A stretch of DNA of 37,757 nt from Paludibacteraceae bacterium (GCA_024399535.1 JAKSNU010000012.1:1-37757), one strand, 5' to 3'; shown: positions 15,686 through 25,337, counted from the first letter of the stretch. The notes: generated by a model from the sequence alone, not told the origin. Made by a program: numbers and translations.

Positions 15686-17638
15686 TTAATTGTGGTTATT
15701 CAAAATAATTATATTGATACGTCGCAAGATTTCCGAATTGAGGTAAGGAGAGACATCAGGGTCGCTGAGAAGTTGCACAAAGTCGGATATACCAATTAAT
15801 GCGAGCATGTCTGGAACAACCTTGTCAAGCAGTTCATACTTACAAAACGCAGAGAGAAGGATATTGCGTGGGACTTCCTCGATTTTTGAAAAATATTTGT
15901 ATGCCTCGTCACGTTCGTCAAGGAACAGCAGACAACGTCCGAGCATATATGAATATTCATCATTGTCGGGATGTAGATATTCGAGCTTATAGGCAAAAGG
16001 TTTTGCTTTGTCAGGATGCCCGAACGAGAGATGAAGCGACGACAGACGACTCAAGGTCTCAACATCGTCAGGCGACAAGGTAAGGAGACGTTCGTAAATC
16101 CGGAGTGAGGAGAAATAATTTCCATCAAGATAAAAGGCATTTGCAAGATGGCGAAGATTCCAAAGATCGTCAGGCGATATGATATCGTATTTGTTGTATT
16201 CCCCAGCAGCTTCGGCGTATTTTCCGCATTGCTCGAAGCAATAGCCAGTCTTTCGATAGATTTCGAAATCATTATCAAGCAGAGAATCGGATATGTCATG
16301 CCAGAAGAGCAAAGCAGAATCCCAATCATCAGCTTCGTACAGCAGTGACGCAACAGCATTTCGGTCGGCAAGAGATAAAAGCGAAGTGAAGAGAGGAGAA
16401 TCTGTCGAACGAAAATCGAAAGGCGATTTAGCCCCCATAGTATCACGCGAGAGTTTAAAAAACCGGAAGAGATTCATCACCGAGAAACGTACAAGTTCGT
16501 TTGTCGAGACAGTGCCATGACCCTGCCAATCTTCACGATCGTCGAGTTGTTCTACAAGTTCGTCAGCTTTGTTTATGCCGTAAGAACTAAGCATCGAAGA
16601 TACAGAAGTCATATCTGCACCCTTCATGGTAAACAAAAGCGAGTAACGGTCAGAGTCGCATATAGAGGAGCGGCCGAGCGCACGGCTGATATTCTCGACT
16701 TCTGCAGGAAATTCCCCGGCAATTAGGTGATAGCGAAAATCGAGAGAGAAAAACCAATGAGCAGGCTCAGTGAAGAAAGGGAAAAATTTCATCTGGCGGA
16801 AAGTGTCGTAATATACGTCAATGCCTTTCTTGTTCAACTCGTTGAAACACTCCATATATTTAACCATACCGCTACTTTCCAAATCATCAGGATTGTGATT
16901 TTTCAAAATCTCCATATTTTGCCTTAGCAATTTCGGCAGGAGATTATTATGGAAATCATCGGCTACAGGAATAGTACGACTCGAAACATAGATATAGAAT
17001 AATGCATATATGAACGACGAGTTGCCTTCAAGAGTATCACACTCATAAGACAATTTCTCGTCAATTGATATACGCTCGGCATATACAACATAAAGTGCAG
17101 CAACAGCGACATACGCAACCGGTGTACCTATTGAGAGCAACACATAGAAAATCTGAGAGTCGAACGAGCGGAGACAACGAATGAGTAACGCATAGGTGAT
17201 AACATCGCGAGAAAAAGCATCAAGGTTAGAATCAGAAAAAAAAATATCTTGTATATTACTTATATTAGAATTCGAAAGAGGACGTGAATATACGATAGCA
17301 GAAAACACCTCGGAAAGGGCAGTGTCATTTGAAGCGGAGCCGATAGTACGGAAATCGTCAGACTTGAGAAGTTCGTTCAAAGCATCAGATTCGAGCGACT
17401 TTGGGTGAACCTGACCCATTGACACATCATCGGCAAGCGAAAGGACATTAGATATAATACTCGAACCAAATGATTTATCAGAATAAGAATAATATTGTTT
17501 GCAGACGAAAAAAAGACTATCACAACGTTTCTTTAGGTCGTAGCACTTAGGGTCAATGTTCTGTTCAATCATCAGTAATGCTGATGCTATCATATCAGAA
17601 CGCAACAATTTGTATATATCATTCAACCAAGATTGCAT
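15686..17638 (-). CDS. Tetratricopeptide-repeat protein
   Basis: A 650-aa protein without signal peptide or clear membrane anchor. The N-terminal two-thirds is helical and not recognised. The C-terminal third (about 410-610) reads as consecutive TPR units, for example EIYRKTGYCFEQCGKYAEAA, LRHLANAFYLDGNYFSSLRI, LSRLSSLHLSFGHPDKAKPF and EYSYMLGRCLLFLDERDEAY. TPR arrays bind partner proteins; the partner here is unknown. Its start lies 16 bases inside the 3' end of the Crp/Fnr gene, so the two are translationally coupled and may act together. The ATG at 17638 is the natural start. Confidence 0.85.
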   Translation of the reverse strand: MQSWLNDIYKLLRSDMIASALLMIEQNIDPKCYDLKKRCDSLFFVCKQYYSYSDKSFGSSIISNVLSLADDVSMGQVHPKSLESDALNELLKSDDFRTIGSASNDTALSEVFSAIVYSRPLSNSNISNIQDIFFSDSNLDAFSRDVITYALLIRCLRSFDSQIFYVLLSIGTPVAYVAVAALYVVYAERISIDEKLSYECDTLEGNSSFIYALFYIYVSSRTIPVADDFHNNLLPKLLRQNMEILKNHNPDDLESSGMVKYMECFNELNKKGIDVYYDTFRQMKFFPFFTEPAHWFFSLDFRYHLIAGEFPAEVENISRALGRSSICDSDRYSLLFTMKGADMTSVSSMLSSYGINKADELVEQLDDREDWQGHGTVSTNELVRFSVMNLFRFFKLSRDTMGAKSPFDFRSTDSPLFTSLLSLADRNAVASLLYEADDWDSALLFWHDISDSLLDNDFEIYRKTGYCFEQCGKYAEAAGEYNKYDIISPDDLWNLRHLANAFYLDGNYFSSLRIYERLLTLSPDDVETLSRLSSLHLSFGHPDKAKPFAYKLEYLHPDNDEYSYMLGRCLLFLDERDEAYKYFSKIEEVPRNILLSAFCKYELLDKVVPDMLALIGISDFVQLLSDPDVSPYLNSEILRRINIIILNNHN

Positions 17639-18294
17639 ATTCTGTGTAAACCTTTTTCGTCAAGAATAGAGATCTGCCTACCTTTGAGCGAGATGATACC
17701 CTCAGCGACAAAATCAGAAAGAGTCCTAATGGCATTTGCAGTAGTCATATTGGCATAACAGGCTATCTCCTCGCGGGTCAGCAAGCAACATATTGCTCCG
17801 GAGTTGAAATCACGTCCGAAACGCGATGAGATATCAAGCAGAGCTTCAGCGAGACGGCCACGTGTATGTTTTTGCGTAAGTGAAACAAGTCGTTTGTCGA
17901 TTGTGCCGAGACAGGTAGCGATTTCTGACGCAACAGCAATCGAGACAGAAGGATGAGTGGTAAGAAACTTCAAGAAAAGAGGTGTGGGCATACAGAGTAT
18001 CTTAACATCAGAGACTGCATAAGCCGATAGGACATAACGTTCACGGGCAAGCAATGGACGCAGACCAAAAAACTCGCCAGGACAGACGAAACGAACTATC
18101 TGACATCTGTCAAGACCCGTGACACAAATTTTGACAGTACCTTCAATTACACAAAGCAAATGTGACGGACGATCGCCAACATTATAAATGACTTCGCCTC
18201 GCATGAACGACTTCACAGTTTCAGAGGCGGCAATCAGTTTCTTGTCTTCTGCCGATATTCCGCGGAATATGGTACCAAAACTATAGATATGCAC
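17623..18294 (-). CDS. Crp/Fnr-family transcriptional regulator
   Basis: A 223-aa regulator with an N-terminal cyclic-nucleotide-binding-like beta-barrel (about 10-120; RGEVIYNVGD, VCPGEFFGLRPLL), a dimer helix, and a C-terminal Crp-type winged helix at about 150-215 (LTREEIACYANMTTANAIRTLSDF). It lacks the N-terminal Cys cluster of Fnr, so an iron-sulphur sensor is unlikely; the ligand is unknown. The start is a GTG at 18294, chosen because the N-terminal helix fits the family and a TAACTTTG promoter box sits just upstream with a short leader. The gene overlaps the TPR gene by 16 bases. Confidence 0.9.
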   Translation of the reverse strand: MHIYSFGTIFRGISAEDKKLIAASETVKSFMRGEVIYNVGDRPSHLLCVIEGTVKICVTGLDRCQIVRFVCPGEFFGLRPLLARERYVLSAYAVSDVKILCMPTPLFLKFLTTHPSVSIAVASEIATCLGTIDKRLVSLTQKHTRGRLAEALLDISSRFGRDFNSGAICCLLTREEIACYANMTTANAIRTLSDFVAEGIISLKGRQISILDEKGLHRICNLG

Positions 18295-18322
18295 AATAGA
18301 ACTTACCTTAAATTTGCGACTG

Positions 18323-18330
18323 CAAAGTTA
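18323..18330 (-). promoter_or_regulatory. Promoter -7 box for the Crp/Fnr gene
   Basis: TAACTTTG on the minus strand, about 30 nt upstream of the GTG start. No clear -33 TTG is seen at the expected distance. The neighbouring aminotransferase has the same TAACTTTGCAG box in the opposite direction. Confidence 0.6.
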
Positions 18331-18410
18331 CAAAAATTATTGGAAATACGTAAAAGAATGAACGAAAATATTTTTTTGCAGAAAAGGGGAGTGATATCAG
18401 AAAAAGTTTG

Positions 18411-18418
18411 TAACTTTG
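18411..18418 (+). promoter_or_regulatory. Promoter -7 box for the aminotransferase
   Basis: TAACTTTG at 18411-18418, followed by CAG and a leader of about 30 nt to the ATG at 18453. A -33 element at the usual spacing is not evident. Confidence 0.6.
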
Positions 18419-18452
18419 CAGCCAGATTGAAAACATTTAAAATAGTTAAAAT

Positions 18453-19649
18453 ATGCCACAGTTATCAGAAAAGGGTAAGACGATGCCAGCATCGCCTATC
18501 CGCAAATTAGTTCCATTTGCTGATGCAGCAAAACAGCGTGGAGTTAAGGTTTATCACCTCAACATCGGACAGCCAGACATCAAGACACCAGATTGCGCAC
18601 TCGAAGCAGTTCGCGCTTACGACGGCAAGGTCATTGAGTACAGCCATTCTGCCGGAAATCTCTCATACCGCAAGGGTCTGACAGAGTATTACAAATCTAT
18701 TGGCATTAACATCACTGAAGATGAAATCATCGTTACAAATGGTGGTTCAGAGGCTATCACAATTGCTATGATGGCTTGTCTTAACCCTGGTGACGAGATT
18801 ATCATCCCAGAGCCTTTCTACACTAACTACAATTCATTCGCTCTTCAGGCTGGCGTTAAGGTGTTGCCTATCCGCACATCTATCGACAATGATTTCGCAT
18901 TGCCTTCAATCGAGGAATTTGAGAAGATTATGACTCCTCGCACTAAGGCTATTATGATCTGTAACCCTAACAACCCTACAGGTTACCTATATTCTGAAGC
19001 TGAGCTTGAGACTCTCCGCCAGATAGTTTTGAAACACGACCTCTTCCTCTTTGCCGACGAGGTTTACCGTGAGTTCTGCTATGGCGGCAACAAACACATC
19101 TCGTGCATGACTCTTGCAGGTCTTGAGAACAATGTTGTATTGATGGACTCTGTATCAAAGCGTTACTCAATGTGTGGTGTTCGCGTTGGTGCTATCATCT
19201 CTCACAACAAAGAGCTCATCAATGCTGCCCTCCGTTTTGGTCAGGCACGTCTCTGCCCTCCTTTCTATGGTCAGCTTGCTGCTGAAGCTGCACTCAAGAC
19301 TCCAAAAGATTATTTCGATGGTGTATATAATGAGTACATCGCACGTCGCGACTATATGGTAAAGGCATTGAACGAGATTCCAGGTGTTTATTGCCCAAAT
19401 CCTAAGGGTGCTTTCTATACAGTAGTACGTCTCCCTATCGACGACTCTGAGCGTTTTGCAAAATGGTTGCTTGAGGAGTTCCAGTTTGAGAACAAGACCG
19501 TCATGGTTGCCCCTGCTGCCGGTTTCTACTCTACTCCAGGTTGCGGCAAGGACGAGGTTCGTATCGCATATGTCCTCAAGATTGACGACCTCAAGGAGGC
19601 TATTCGCTGCCTTGGCGAGGCATTGAAAGTCTATCCAGGAAGAAAATGA
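18453..19649 (+). CDS. PLP-dependent aminotransferase, fold type I (aspartate aminotransferase-like)
   Basis: A 398-aa class I/II aminotransferase. It shows LNIGQPDIKTPD near the N-terminus, NGGSEAI for phosphate binding, NPNNPTGYLY, ADEVYREF with the PLP-contacting Asp, and SVSKRYSMCGVRVG with the Schiff-base lysine at 236. This is the Bacteroidota aspartate/aromatic-type branch; the amino-acid substrate cannot be fixed from sequence alone. It has its own promoter and a strong terminator after the stop, so it is monocistronic. It lies divergent from the Crp-TPR-RidA cluster. Confidence 0.95.
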   Translation: MPQLSEKGKTMPASPIRKLVPFADAAKQRGVKVYHLNIGQPDIKTPDCALEAVRAYDGKVIEYSHSAGNLSYRKGLTEYYKSIGINITEDEIIVTNGGSEAITIAMMACLNPGDEIIIPEPFYTNYNSFALQAGVKVLPIRTSIDNDFALPSIEEFEKIMTPRTKAIMICNPNNPTGYLYSEAELETLRQIVLKHDLFLFADEVYREFCYGGNKHISCMTLAGLENNVVLMDSVSKRYSMCGVRVGAIISHNKELINAALRFGQARLCPPFYGQLAAEAALKTPKDYFDGVYNEYIARRDYMVKALNEIPGVYCPNPKGAFYTVVRLPIDDSERFAKWLLEEFQFENKTVMVAPAAGFYSTPGCGKDEVRIAYVLKIDDLKEAIRCLGEALKVYPGRK

Positions 19650-19656
19650 TATCAAT

Positions 19657-19689
19657 AAAAAGGTCACGGGAAACATCCGTGACCTTTTT
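19657..19689. terminator. Bidirectional terminator between the aminotransferase and the Omp28 genes
   Basis: A 13-bp perfect stem (19657-19669 with 19677-19689) with a 7-nt loop, flanked by A and T runs. It serves both convergent transcripts. Confidence 0.9.
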
Positions 19690-19710
19690 TATTTTTATTA
19701 TATCTCGCTA

Positions 19711-20589
19711 TTATTTCAGAATCAGTTCTGCTTCGCAGCAATTCAAAACCTCCTTGTTAGTAGATTCAGTCACAAAGACTACTACCTTCAAATCATCCAA
19801 CACTGCCTTGATGGCATTTGGCGTACCTAATTTCTCAGGAATGTCATATTCGTATCTTTGATAGATATCAGTCCCCTGAGTCGTAGGAGATGACTCTTTA
19901 CCCCATTGACCGAGAATGAGGTCACGAAGCATATGCATATGTCTGTACTTGCCGTTGACCACTTGGTCTGGGTTATTATTCATATTCGACTGCTGGCCGT
20001 AAACGTTGTCTTGGAGTATGGCAATGTTTATTTTATTCTTTGCTTTCGCCGAATTTTCGGTATAGTACATTCTCACTGCCACTGACATATGGCGGGTCGT
20101 CTTATCAATAACAGCTTTCGCTGCAATGTTCAGCGGTGCTTTCTCGTTCATAATCTGCTGCGAACATTTCTTGAAATCGCCTCTGCCGACTGCTATTGCT
20201 GATTTTCCGGAGAACAAATGTCTGTTGATAGCAGCTGAAGGAACACCTGTCAATTCTGACAATGCTGCAATGTTATTGCCATATTTGGTCGTGTAGGTGT
20301 CATTTGCATACGATGTACAATGAACGTTGATTGGGAAAATTCTTCCCGGGAACTCTGCACATATGTCACTCACAACCTTGTGTCCTGCAGGGCAGTTCGG
20401 ACATGCAACACCTGTAAATTCTTCGATGAGGACATTCTTGTTGCTGACCTCATGGCTTACGTTCACAATGATTGAATCGCTTATCACATCTGTAGTGTCA
20501 TCGTTTCCCTGCTGAGGCTCGTTGTTCGGGTCTTTGCACGAGATTGTAATTGCCGCTATTGCGAGCAATGAAATGAATATTCTTTTCAT
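19711..20589 (-). CDS. Omp28-family lipoprotein, second of a tandem pair
   Basis: A 292-aa protein from the ATG at 20589. An upstream in-frame ATG at 20619 lies inside the preceding gene and would precede the signal peptide. The signal sequence ends in ITISC with Cys18 as the likely lipid-carrying residue, followed by an acidic linker. The Omp28-like thioredoxin-fold region has GVACPNCPAGH, with Cys63 and Cys66 forming a CxxC pair, then GVPSAAINRH. The second half holds repeated features shared with the neighbour (KATVDK/TTRH, NKINIAILQDNVYG, RHMHMLRDLILGQWG). It starts two bases after the first copy's stop. Exported lipoprotein is firm; redox activity is inferred only from the CxxC. Confidence 0.87.
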   Translation of the reverse strand: MKRIFISLLAIAAITISCKDPNNEPQQGNDDTTDVISDSIIVNVSHEVSNKNVLIEEFTGVACPNCPAGHKVVSDICAEFPGRIFPINVHCTSYANDTYTTKYGNNIAALSELTGVPSAAINRHLFSGKSAIAVGRGDFKKCSQQIMNEKAPLNIAAKAVIDKTTRHMSVAVRMYYTENSAKAKNKINIAILQDNVYGQQSNMNNNPDQVVNGKYRHMHMLRDLILGQWGKESSPTTQGTDIYQRYEYDIPEKLGTPNAIKAVLDDLKVVVFVTESTNKEVLNCCEAELILK

Positions 20590-20591
20590 AA

Positions 20592-21491
20592 TTATTTGAA
20601 TGTTATTGGTGCCTGACAAATAGTATAAATCTCTTCTTTCTCCTCAGCCACGAACACAAGTACACGCAAATGGTTGAGCACAGCATCAATAGCTGTTGGG
20701 TCACCGAGTTTTTTAGGAATATCGTATTCGTATGTCTTGCTGAACGACGAACCTTGGGTTGTAGGAGTGATATCATCCCCCCATTGTCCTGTTATCAGTT
20801 CGCGAAGCATGTTCATATGACGATATTGACCATTTTCCACCTGACTTGGATTGTTATCCATTCCAGCCTGATAACCATAGACGCTATCCTGCAACAAAGC
20901 GACATTGAGTTTATTGGTTGTTTTGGCTGAATTTGTAGTATAATAACCCTTTACTTCTACTGTCAAATGTCGTGTAGCCTTGTCGATAATCGCACGTGCC
21001 ACTATGTTGACAGGAGTCTCCATTTTCAGTATTTTATTTACTGCGCTCGAGAAATCGCCTCTATGCATTGACGTACCTTCTTGTGTCGAGTACTCTGTGA
21101 AAACATGACGATTGATTGACGCTGATGGATAGCCATACACCTGCGCTTGTTGTTCGAGTGCAGCACCATACTGGGTTGTATATGTATTGCTCGAATACTT
21201 GCCTGTATGGATATTTATGGCGAATACTTTGTTAGGGTGCAACTCAATTATATTCTCAGCCACAGCATGTCCGTCTGGGCAATTTTGACAAGCGACACCT
21301 GTGTATTCCTCGATAACAGCCTTACGTTTCTTAACCTCCTTTGATGGTTCAAATTCCTCAACCTCAGGCTGTTCTTCTTCGCCATGCTGTTCCTCTTTTG
21401 GGCCATCTGCTGGTTGTTGCGGTTCTTGTTTTGTCCCGCAACTGTTCAACGCAAGCATGACAGCCACAATAATAAATAATGTCTTTTTCAT
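20592..21491 (-). CDS. Omp28-family lipoprotein, first of a tandem pair
   Basis: A 299-aa paralogue of the next gene. The signal peptide ends in LALNSC with Cys18 as lipid site, followed by a very acidic Glu/Gln/Pro linker (about 20-52). GVACQNCPDGH carries Cys68 and Cys71 (CxxC), followed by YGYPSASINRH. Shared blocks include ATRHLTVEVKGYYTTNSAK, NKLNVALLQDSVYGYQ and YRHMNMLRELITGQWG. It begins two bases after panB, so it is part of the operon glycosyltransferase-DUF349-panB-omp28-omp28. The cargo or partner of these lipoproteins is unknown. Confidence 0.87.
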   Translation of the reverse strand: MKKTLFIIVAVMLALNSCGTKQEPQQPADGPKEEQHGEEEQPEVEEFEPSKEVKKRKAVIEEYTGVACQNCPDGHAVAENIIELHPNKVFAINIHTGKYSSNTYTTQYGAALEQQAQVYGYPSASINRHVFTEYSTQEGTSMHRGDFSSAVNKILKMETPVNIVARAIIDKATRHLTVEVKGYYTTNSAKTTNKLNVALLQDSVYGYQAGMDNNPSQVENGQYRHMNMLRELITGQWGDDITPTTQGSSFSKTYEYDIPKKLGDPTAIDAVLNHLRVLVFVAEEKEEIYTICQAPITFK

Positions 21492-21493
21492 AA

Positions 21494-22315
21494 TCAGTAT
21501 TGCTCTGTTTCATTAGGGAAATCACTGTTTTTCACGTCCTTGACATAGCGACTCACAGCATCGTTTATTATGCTGTTGAGGTCTGCATAACGTCTGAGGA
21601 AACGTGGCGAGAAACCTTTTGTCATACCGAGCATGTCGTGCAATACGAGCACCTGTCCATCAACAGCACCACCTGCACCAATACCAATAACAGGTATTTT
21701 CACAGTCTCGGAAGTTCGTTTTGCGAGAGCAGCAGGTATTTTCTCCAATACAAGAGCGAAACACCCAGCCTCCTCAAGAGCGAGAGCATCGCTCAGAAGT
21801 TTTTCGGCTTCTGCATCGTTTTTGGCACGAACATTATACGTACCATATTTATTGATTGACTGCGGCATAAGTCCGAGATGTCCCATAATAGGTATTCCAG
21901 CAGCCAAAATCTGCTTTACTGCATCTATTATCTCAACACCACCTTCGAGTTTCAGTGCGTCGGCATGCGTCACTTTCATCATTTGGATAGCATTGCGAAC
22001 AGCTTCAGTAGGCGATATCTGGTACGACCCAAAAGGCATATCAACAACCACCAAAGCACGATTAACAGCCTTAACCACCGATTTGCCATGGTATATCATC
22101 TGCTCGAGCGAGATAGGCAGTGTTGTCATATTCCCTGCCACCACGTTCGATGCTGAATCACCTACAAGTATGACGTCAACGCCTGCCTCGTCCACTATTG
22201 ATGCCATCGTATAATCATACGAGGTTATCATCGATATTTTCTCCCCACGTTCCTTCATTTGCTGAAGGCGGTGTGTGGTCACTTTGCGTGGGTCTTCTGC
22301 CTGATTGACTGACAT
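21494..22315 (-). CDS. panB: 3-methyl-2-oxobutanoate hydroxymethyltransferase
   Basis: It makes ketopantoate from alpha-ketoisovalerate and methylene-tetrahydrofolate, the first step to pantothenate and coenzyme A. The 273-aa length is normal. Family blocks are all present: [76 protein letters not shown] and [20 protein letters not shown]. It lies 22 bases after the DUF349 gene with a purine-rich ribosome-binding stretch, and two bases before the first Omp28 gene. Confidence 0.97.
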   Translation of the reverse strand: MSVNQAEDPRKVTTHRLQQMKERGEKISMITSYDYTMASIVDEAGVDVILVGDSASNVVAGNMTTLPISLEQMIYHGKSVVKAVNRALVVVDMPFGSYQISPTEAVRNAIQMMKVTHADALKLEGGVEIIDAVKQILAAGIPIMGHLGLMPQSINKYGTYNVRAKNDAEAEKLLSDALALEEAGCFALVLEKIPAALAKRTSETVKIPVIGIGAGGAVDGQVLVLHDMLGMTKGFSPRFLRRYADLNSIINDAVSRYVKDVKNSDFPNETEQY

Positions 22316-22337
22316 ATTATTATATAGTACTTACCTT

Positions 22338-24071
22338 TTAATCTTGCTCCTCTTCTTTTTCTTTGTCAGCTATTGCTTTTTTCAATATTTCAATATCCTG
22401 ACGGAGATTCTCTATCTTCTTCTCCAAGTCCTTGATGATTGGGTTATCTTTAGGATAGTTGTGGAAGAATCCCATATTGTTCTCGTACGTAGCGAGTTGC
22501 TGACGGAGTGTATCAAGTTGCTTGTAGAGCGTTGCTTTGTCCTTCTGGAGATTGAGTTGCGCAGTACGACGGATGATTCGAATGTTCTTCAACAATGGGT
22601 TGATAGCCTCGCGGAACATATTGTAAACCTTATCCTTATCTTTGAAAGGAATATGTCCGATGTTAGAAAATTCGTCCTGCAATGCCTGCAAAGTCTCCTG
22701 GTCCTTGCTGTCGTCGCCTGAAGGCTCGAATGCCTTGATTTTCTCGATTACTGCTAATTTAGCCTCTTTGTTAGCCTGCTCTTCGGCATCTTTCTCGCGG
22801 TTTGCCTCCTTGCGTGCAGCGAAGAATTCATCGCAAGCTTTTGTGAATCTCTCCCACAATTCGTTCGAATATTTACGAGGAACAGGGCCTATCTCCTTCC
22901 ACTCTTTTTGAATTTTCTGCAGTTTTGATGCAGTTGATTGCCATTCTGTCGAGTTACGCAGTTGTTCAGCTAATTCAACGAGTTTGCTTTTCTTTGCTAA
23001 ATTCTCCTCATAGACAGCGTTGATTTGCTCAAAGAATTTCTTCTTTGCCTCGAAGAATTTGTCGCAAGCTTCGCGGTATCTGCGATACATCTTCGAGTTA
23101 ACCCTGTGCTCGTATGGCGTATTTGACTGGAATTTATCGTTGAGTTCAACAACCTGTTTGGTTTTTTCGTCCCAATCTTTTGCTGTTTTCAATGACTCGA
23201 GATCAATATCCTCTACGATATGGCAGAGTGCATCTTTCTCCTCGGTGAGTATTTTTTCAGCCTCTTTGATTTTCTCAAAGAACTCCTGATGACGTTTGTT
23301 GATTTCTGTTGTTATCCCCTTGAACTTGTCCCAAATCTCCTCTCTGAGTTCCTTTGCGACAGGTCCAATCTCACGCCACTGGAGGTGCAGACTTTGCAAC
23401 GACTGGAATGCCTTCACGATATCCTCCAATTTCAGCAACTCCTCAGCCTGTTCAATCAGTGACTGTTTCTGCTCCAAGTTACGTTTGAAATCGTAATCGC
23501 GGAGTGCTGCATTTATCTTGATGAGGTCGTAGAATTGTTCTTGATATTTCTTGTATGCCGAATATACTTCAGTTGTATCTTGTGCAGGGACATTACCAAT
23601 CTCCTTCCACTGGTTCTGCAGTTCGTGGAATGTGTTGATTACGTCCCCTAAATTGTCGGATGGTTCAGCAAGTTTTTCAAGTTTTTCGAGTATCTCTCTC
23701 TTTTTCTTGAGATTTTCCTGCTGTTCTGCCTCTATCTTAGCCTGCAGTTCAGCTTTTCTTTTCTTAAATTCAGCCAGCAAATCCTTGAACATCTGTTCTG
23801 TCGTTGGTTCTTCCTGCGCTGCTGGTTCTTCAGTCTGTGCATTTTCCTGTTCTGCAACTTGTTCTTCAGTCTGCTCTTCTGCCGACTCTTGAACATTCTC
23901 CTCAGTTGGCAAAACCTCTACGGTTTCCTCCTTCTGAGTGTAGAATAATTGTTTAATGACCTCTACATCTGTCTTAATTTCTGACACATCTGCGTTGTTG
24001 TCAAGCAACTCTTTCAATGCAGCTGCCAGTTCCTTACGATTGAAATTCTCGTAAATACGATTAGTCTCCAT
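22338..24071 (-). CDS. DUF349-repeat protein
   Basis: A 577-aa, mostly helical, Lys/Glu-rich protein. After a short N-terminal helix, residues about 50-95 are an acidic Glu/Gln/Ala-rich low-complexity stretch. Then come DUF349 units of about 75 residues, each with a W-x-x-I-G-x-V-P hallmark: WKEIGNVP, WREIGPVA, WKEIGPVP and the more diverged FSNIGHIP. A coiled coil (about 520-572) ends the protein. DUF349 proteins are common in Bacteroidota; a molecular role is not established from sequence. It lies 41 bases after the glycosyltransferase gene and 22 before panB. Confidence 0.92.
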   Translation of the reverse strand: METNRIYENFNRKELAAALKELLDNNADVSEIKTDVEVIKQLFYTQKEETVEVLPTEENVQESAEEQTEEQVAEQENAQTEEPAAQEEPTTEQMFKDLLAEFKKRKAELQAKIEAEQQENLKKKREILEKLEKLAEPSDNLGDVINTFHELQNQWKEIGNVPAQDTTEVYSAYKKYQEQFYDLIKINAALRDYDFKRNLEQKQSLIEQAEELLKLEDIVKAFQSLQSLHLQWREIGPVAKELREEIWDKFKGITTEINKRHQEFFEKIKEAEKILTEEKDALCHIVEDIDLESLKTAKDWDEKTKQVVELNDKFQSNTPYEHRVNSKMYRRYREACDKFFEAKKKFFEQINAVYEENLAKKSKLVELAEQLRNSTEWQSTASKLQKIQKEWKEIGPVPRKYSNELWERFTKACDEFFAARKEANREKDAEEQANKEAKLAVIEKIKAFEPSGDDSKDQETLQALQDEFSNIGHIPFKDKDKVYNMFREAINPLLKNIRIIRRTAQLNLQKDKATLYKQLDTLRQQLATYENNMGFFHNYPKDNPIIKDLEKKIENLRQDIEILKKAIADKEKEEEQD

Positions 24072-24112
24072 ACAAAATGAAAATTAATTAATGTTTTTAG
24101 TTAATATGTTCT

Positions 24113-25270
24113 TTATAACTTTTTCAATAAGCTTGTTATCTTCCATGACAACTTGAAGAAAGGATGTATCAAATCAAAGAATATCATCCCCAACCAGAAT
24201 GTCGGTTGTTTATATTGTCTTGCCACTAAATTCACAGCCAATGTGATGAGTACGAACCTCAACAATATAGCGCCTGCAGCTATTTCAATCATCTCTATCC
24301 AACGCTCTGGCATAAATATCGCAGCCAACGCTATGACTGCCGCAGCAGCCAAAAGGAACAACCATTTGCATATTGGCTCTATTGCAAATATAGCTTTTGT
24401 ACCAGCCTTGAAATCTCTCTCGGCTGAATATTGTTTCATCTTGGTGTATTTCCATTCGCGGTAATTGAATTTCCTCACAGCCACCACATGCGCCATCTTC
24501 CCGGATTGCACTACAGTATTGACTGAATTGCCATATGCGTTTATCATCAATTCGTCTTCGCCAGCCTCTTTGTGCAAGAATCCAGCAAAACCTTTGTATC
24601 TGAAGAATGTGTCTTTCCTATAAGCAATGTTACTTCCGAAACCTGTAACAGGCTTTCCTGCGAGTGCCCATCCGAGAGCCTCAGTATTTTCCATCAATGT
24701 GTCGAAAGCCATCCAATGGTTCAACCATTTCTTGTCGTCGAATGATGAGGTATAACCTATTACAAACTCTGTCTGATGTTTGAAACTCTTTGTAATATCT
24801 TCAATCCAATGTCTTGAGAAAGGACGACAATCTGCATCGGTGAATATCAGCAGGTCCTTCTTAGCTGCCTTTGCGCCTAACGTCAGCGCGAGTTTCTTAT
24901 GCGAAATCACTTGTGTACCTTCAGGCACATGTGTCGTACGCAGGAAAGGGTAGGTCTCTTGAAACTTCTTTATCACATCGTTTGTGTTGTCCCACGATGC
25001 ATCATCCACCACTATAATTTCGAAATCGTCATACTCTTGCTCAAGCACCAAAGGTAGAAACGACTCCATATTGTCATCATCATTTTTCGCATAAACGATA
25101 ACCGATACCGATAGTTTTTTGTCCTCTTCGTCAGCCGCAACTCTCTTCTTCATGTATAAGTTGTGCCATACCAACCTCATTCTTATCACAAAACAATGTA
25201 TCAATTCCCCGACGAGTGCTGTAATCATTACCCCCAAACACCCATAAATCAGATATATAGTATTCTCCAT
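24113..25270 (-). CDS. Family 2 glycosyltransferase, membrane-anchored
   Basis: A 385-aa inverting glycosyltransferase of GT-A fold. A first membrane helix covers about 5-30. The catalytic domain runs from about 52 to 285: SVSVIVYAKNDD, VVDDASWDNT, the metal-binding TDADCRP, the GEDELM acid motif, and KQYSAERDF in the position of the Q-x-x-R-W motif. Two to three further membrane helices lie in the last 100 residues (WLFLLAAAAVIALAAIF and IAAGAILLRFVLITLAVNLV). The sugar and acceptor are unknown; surface polysaccharide or glycolipid synthesis is usual for this architecture. It has its own promoter. Confidence 0.92.
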   Translation of the reverse strand: MENTIYLIYGCLGVMITALVGELIHCFVIRMRLVWHNLYMKKRVAADEEDKKLSVSVIVYAKNDDDNMESFLPLVLEQEYDDFEIIVVDDASWDNTNDVIKKFQETYPFLRTTHVPEGTQVISHKKLALTLGAKAAKKDLLIFTDADCRPFSRHWIEDITKSFKHQTEFVIGYTSSFDDKKWLNHWMAFDTLMENTEALGWALAGKPVTGFGSNIAYRKDTFFRYKGFAGFLHKEAGEDELMINAYGNSVNTVVQSGKMAHVVAVRKFNYREWKYTKMKQYSAERDFKAGTKAIFAIEPICKWLFLLAAAAVIALAAIFMPERWIEMIEIAAGAILLRFVLITLAVNLVARQYKQPTFWLGMIFFDLIHPFFKLSWKITSLLKKL

Positions 25271-25292
25271 CTCTTTGTTACAAATAATTCCG

Positions 25293-25322
25293 CAAATTTA
25301 CACCATTTTTTTGAATATGCAA
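25293..25322 (-). promoter_or_regulatory. Promoter for the glycosyltransferase operon
   Basis: On the minus strand, TTG (25322-25320) and TAAATTTG (25300-25293) are separated by 19 nt, a good Bacteroidota match. The ATG follows 22 nt after the -7 box. Confidence 0.7.
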
Positions 25323-25337
25323 TGAATTGTCAATAAT

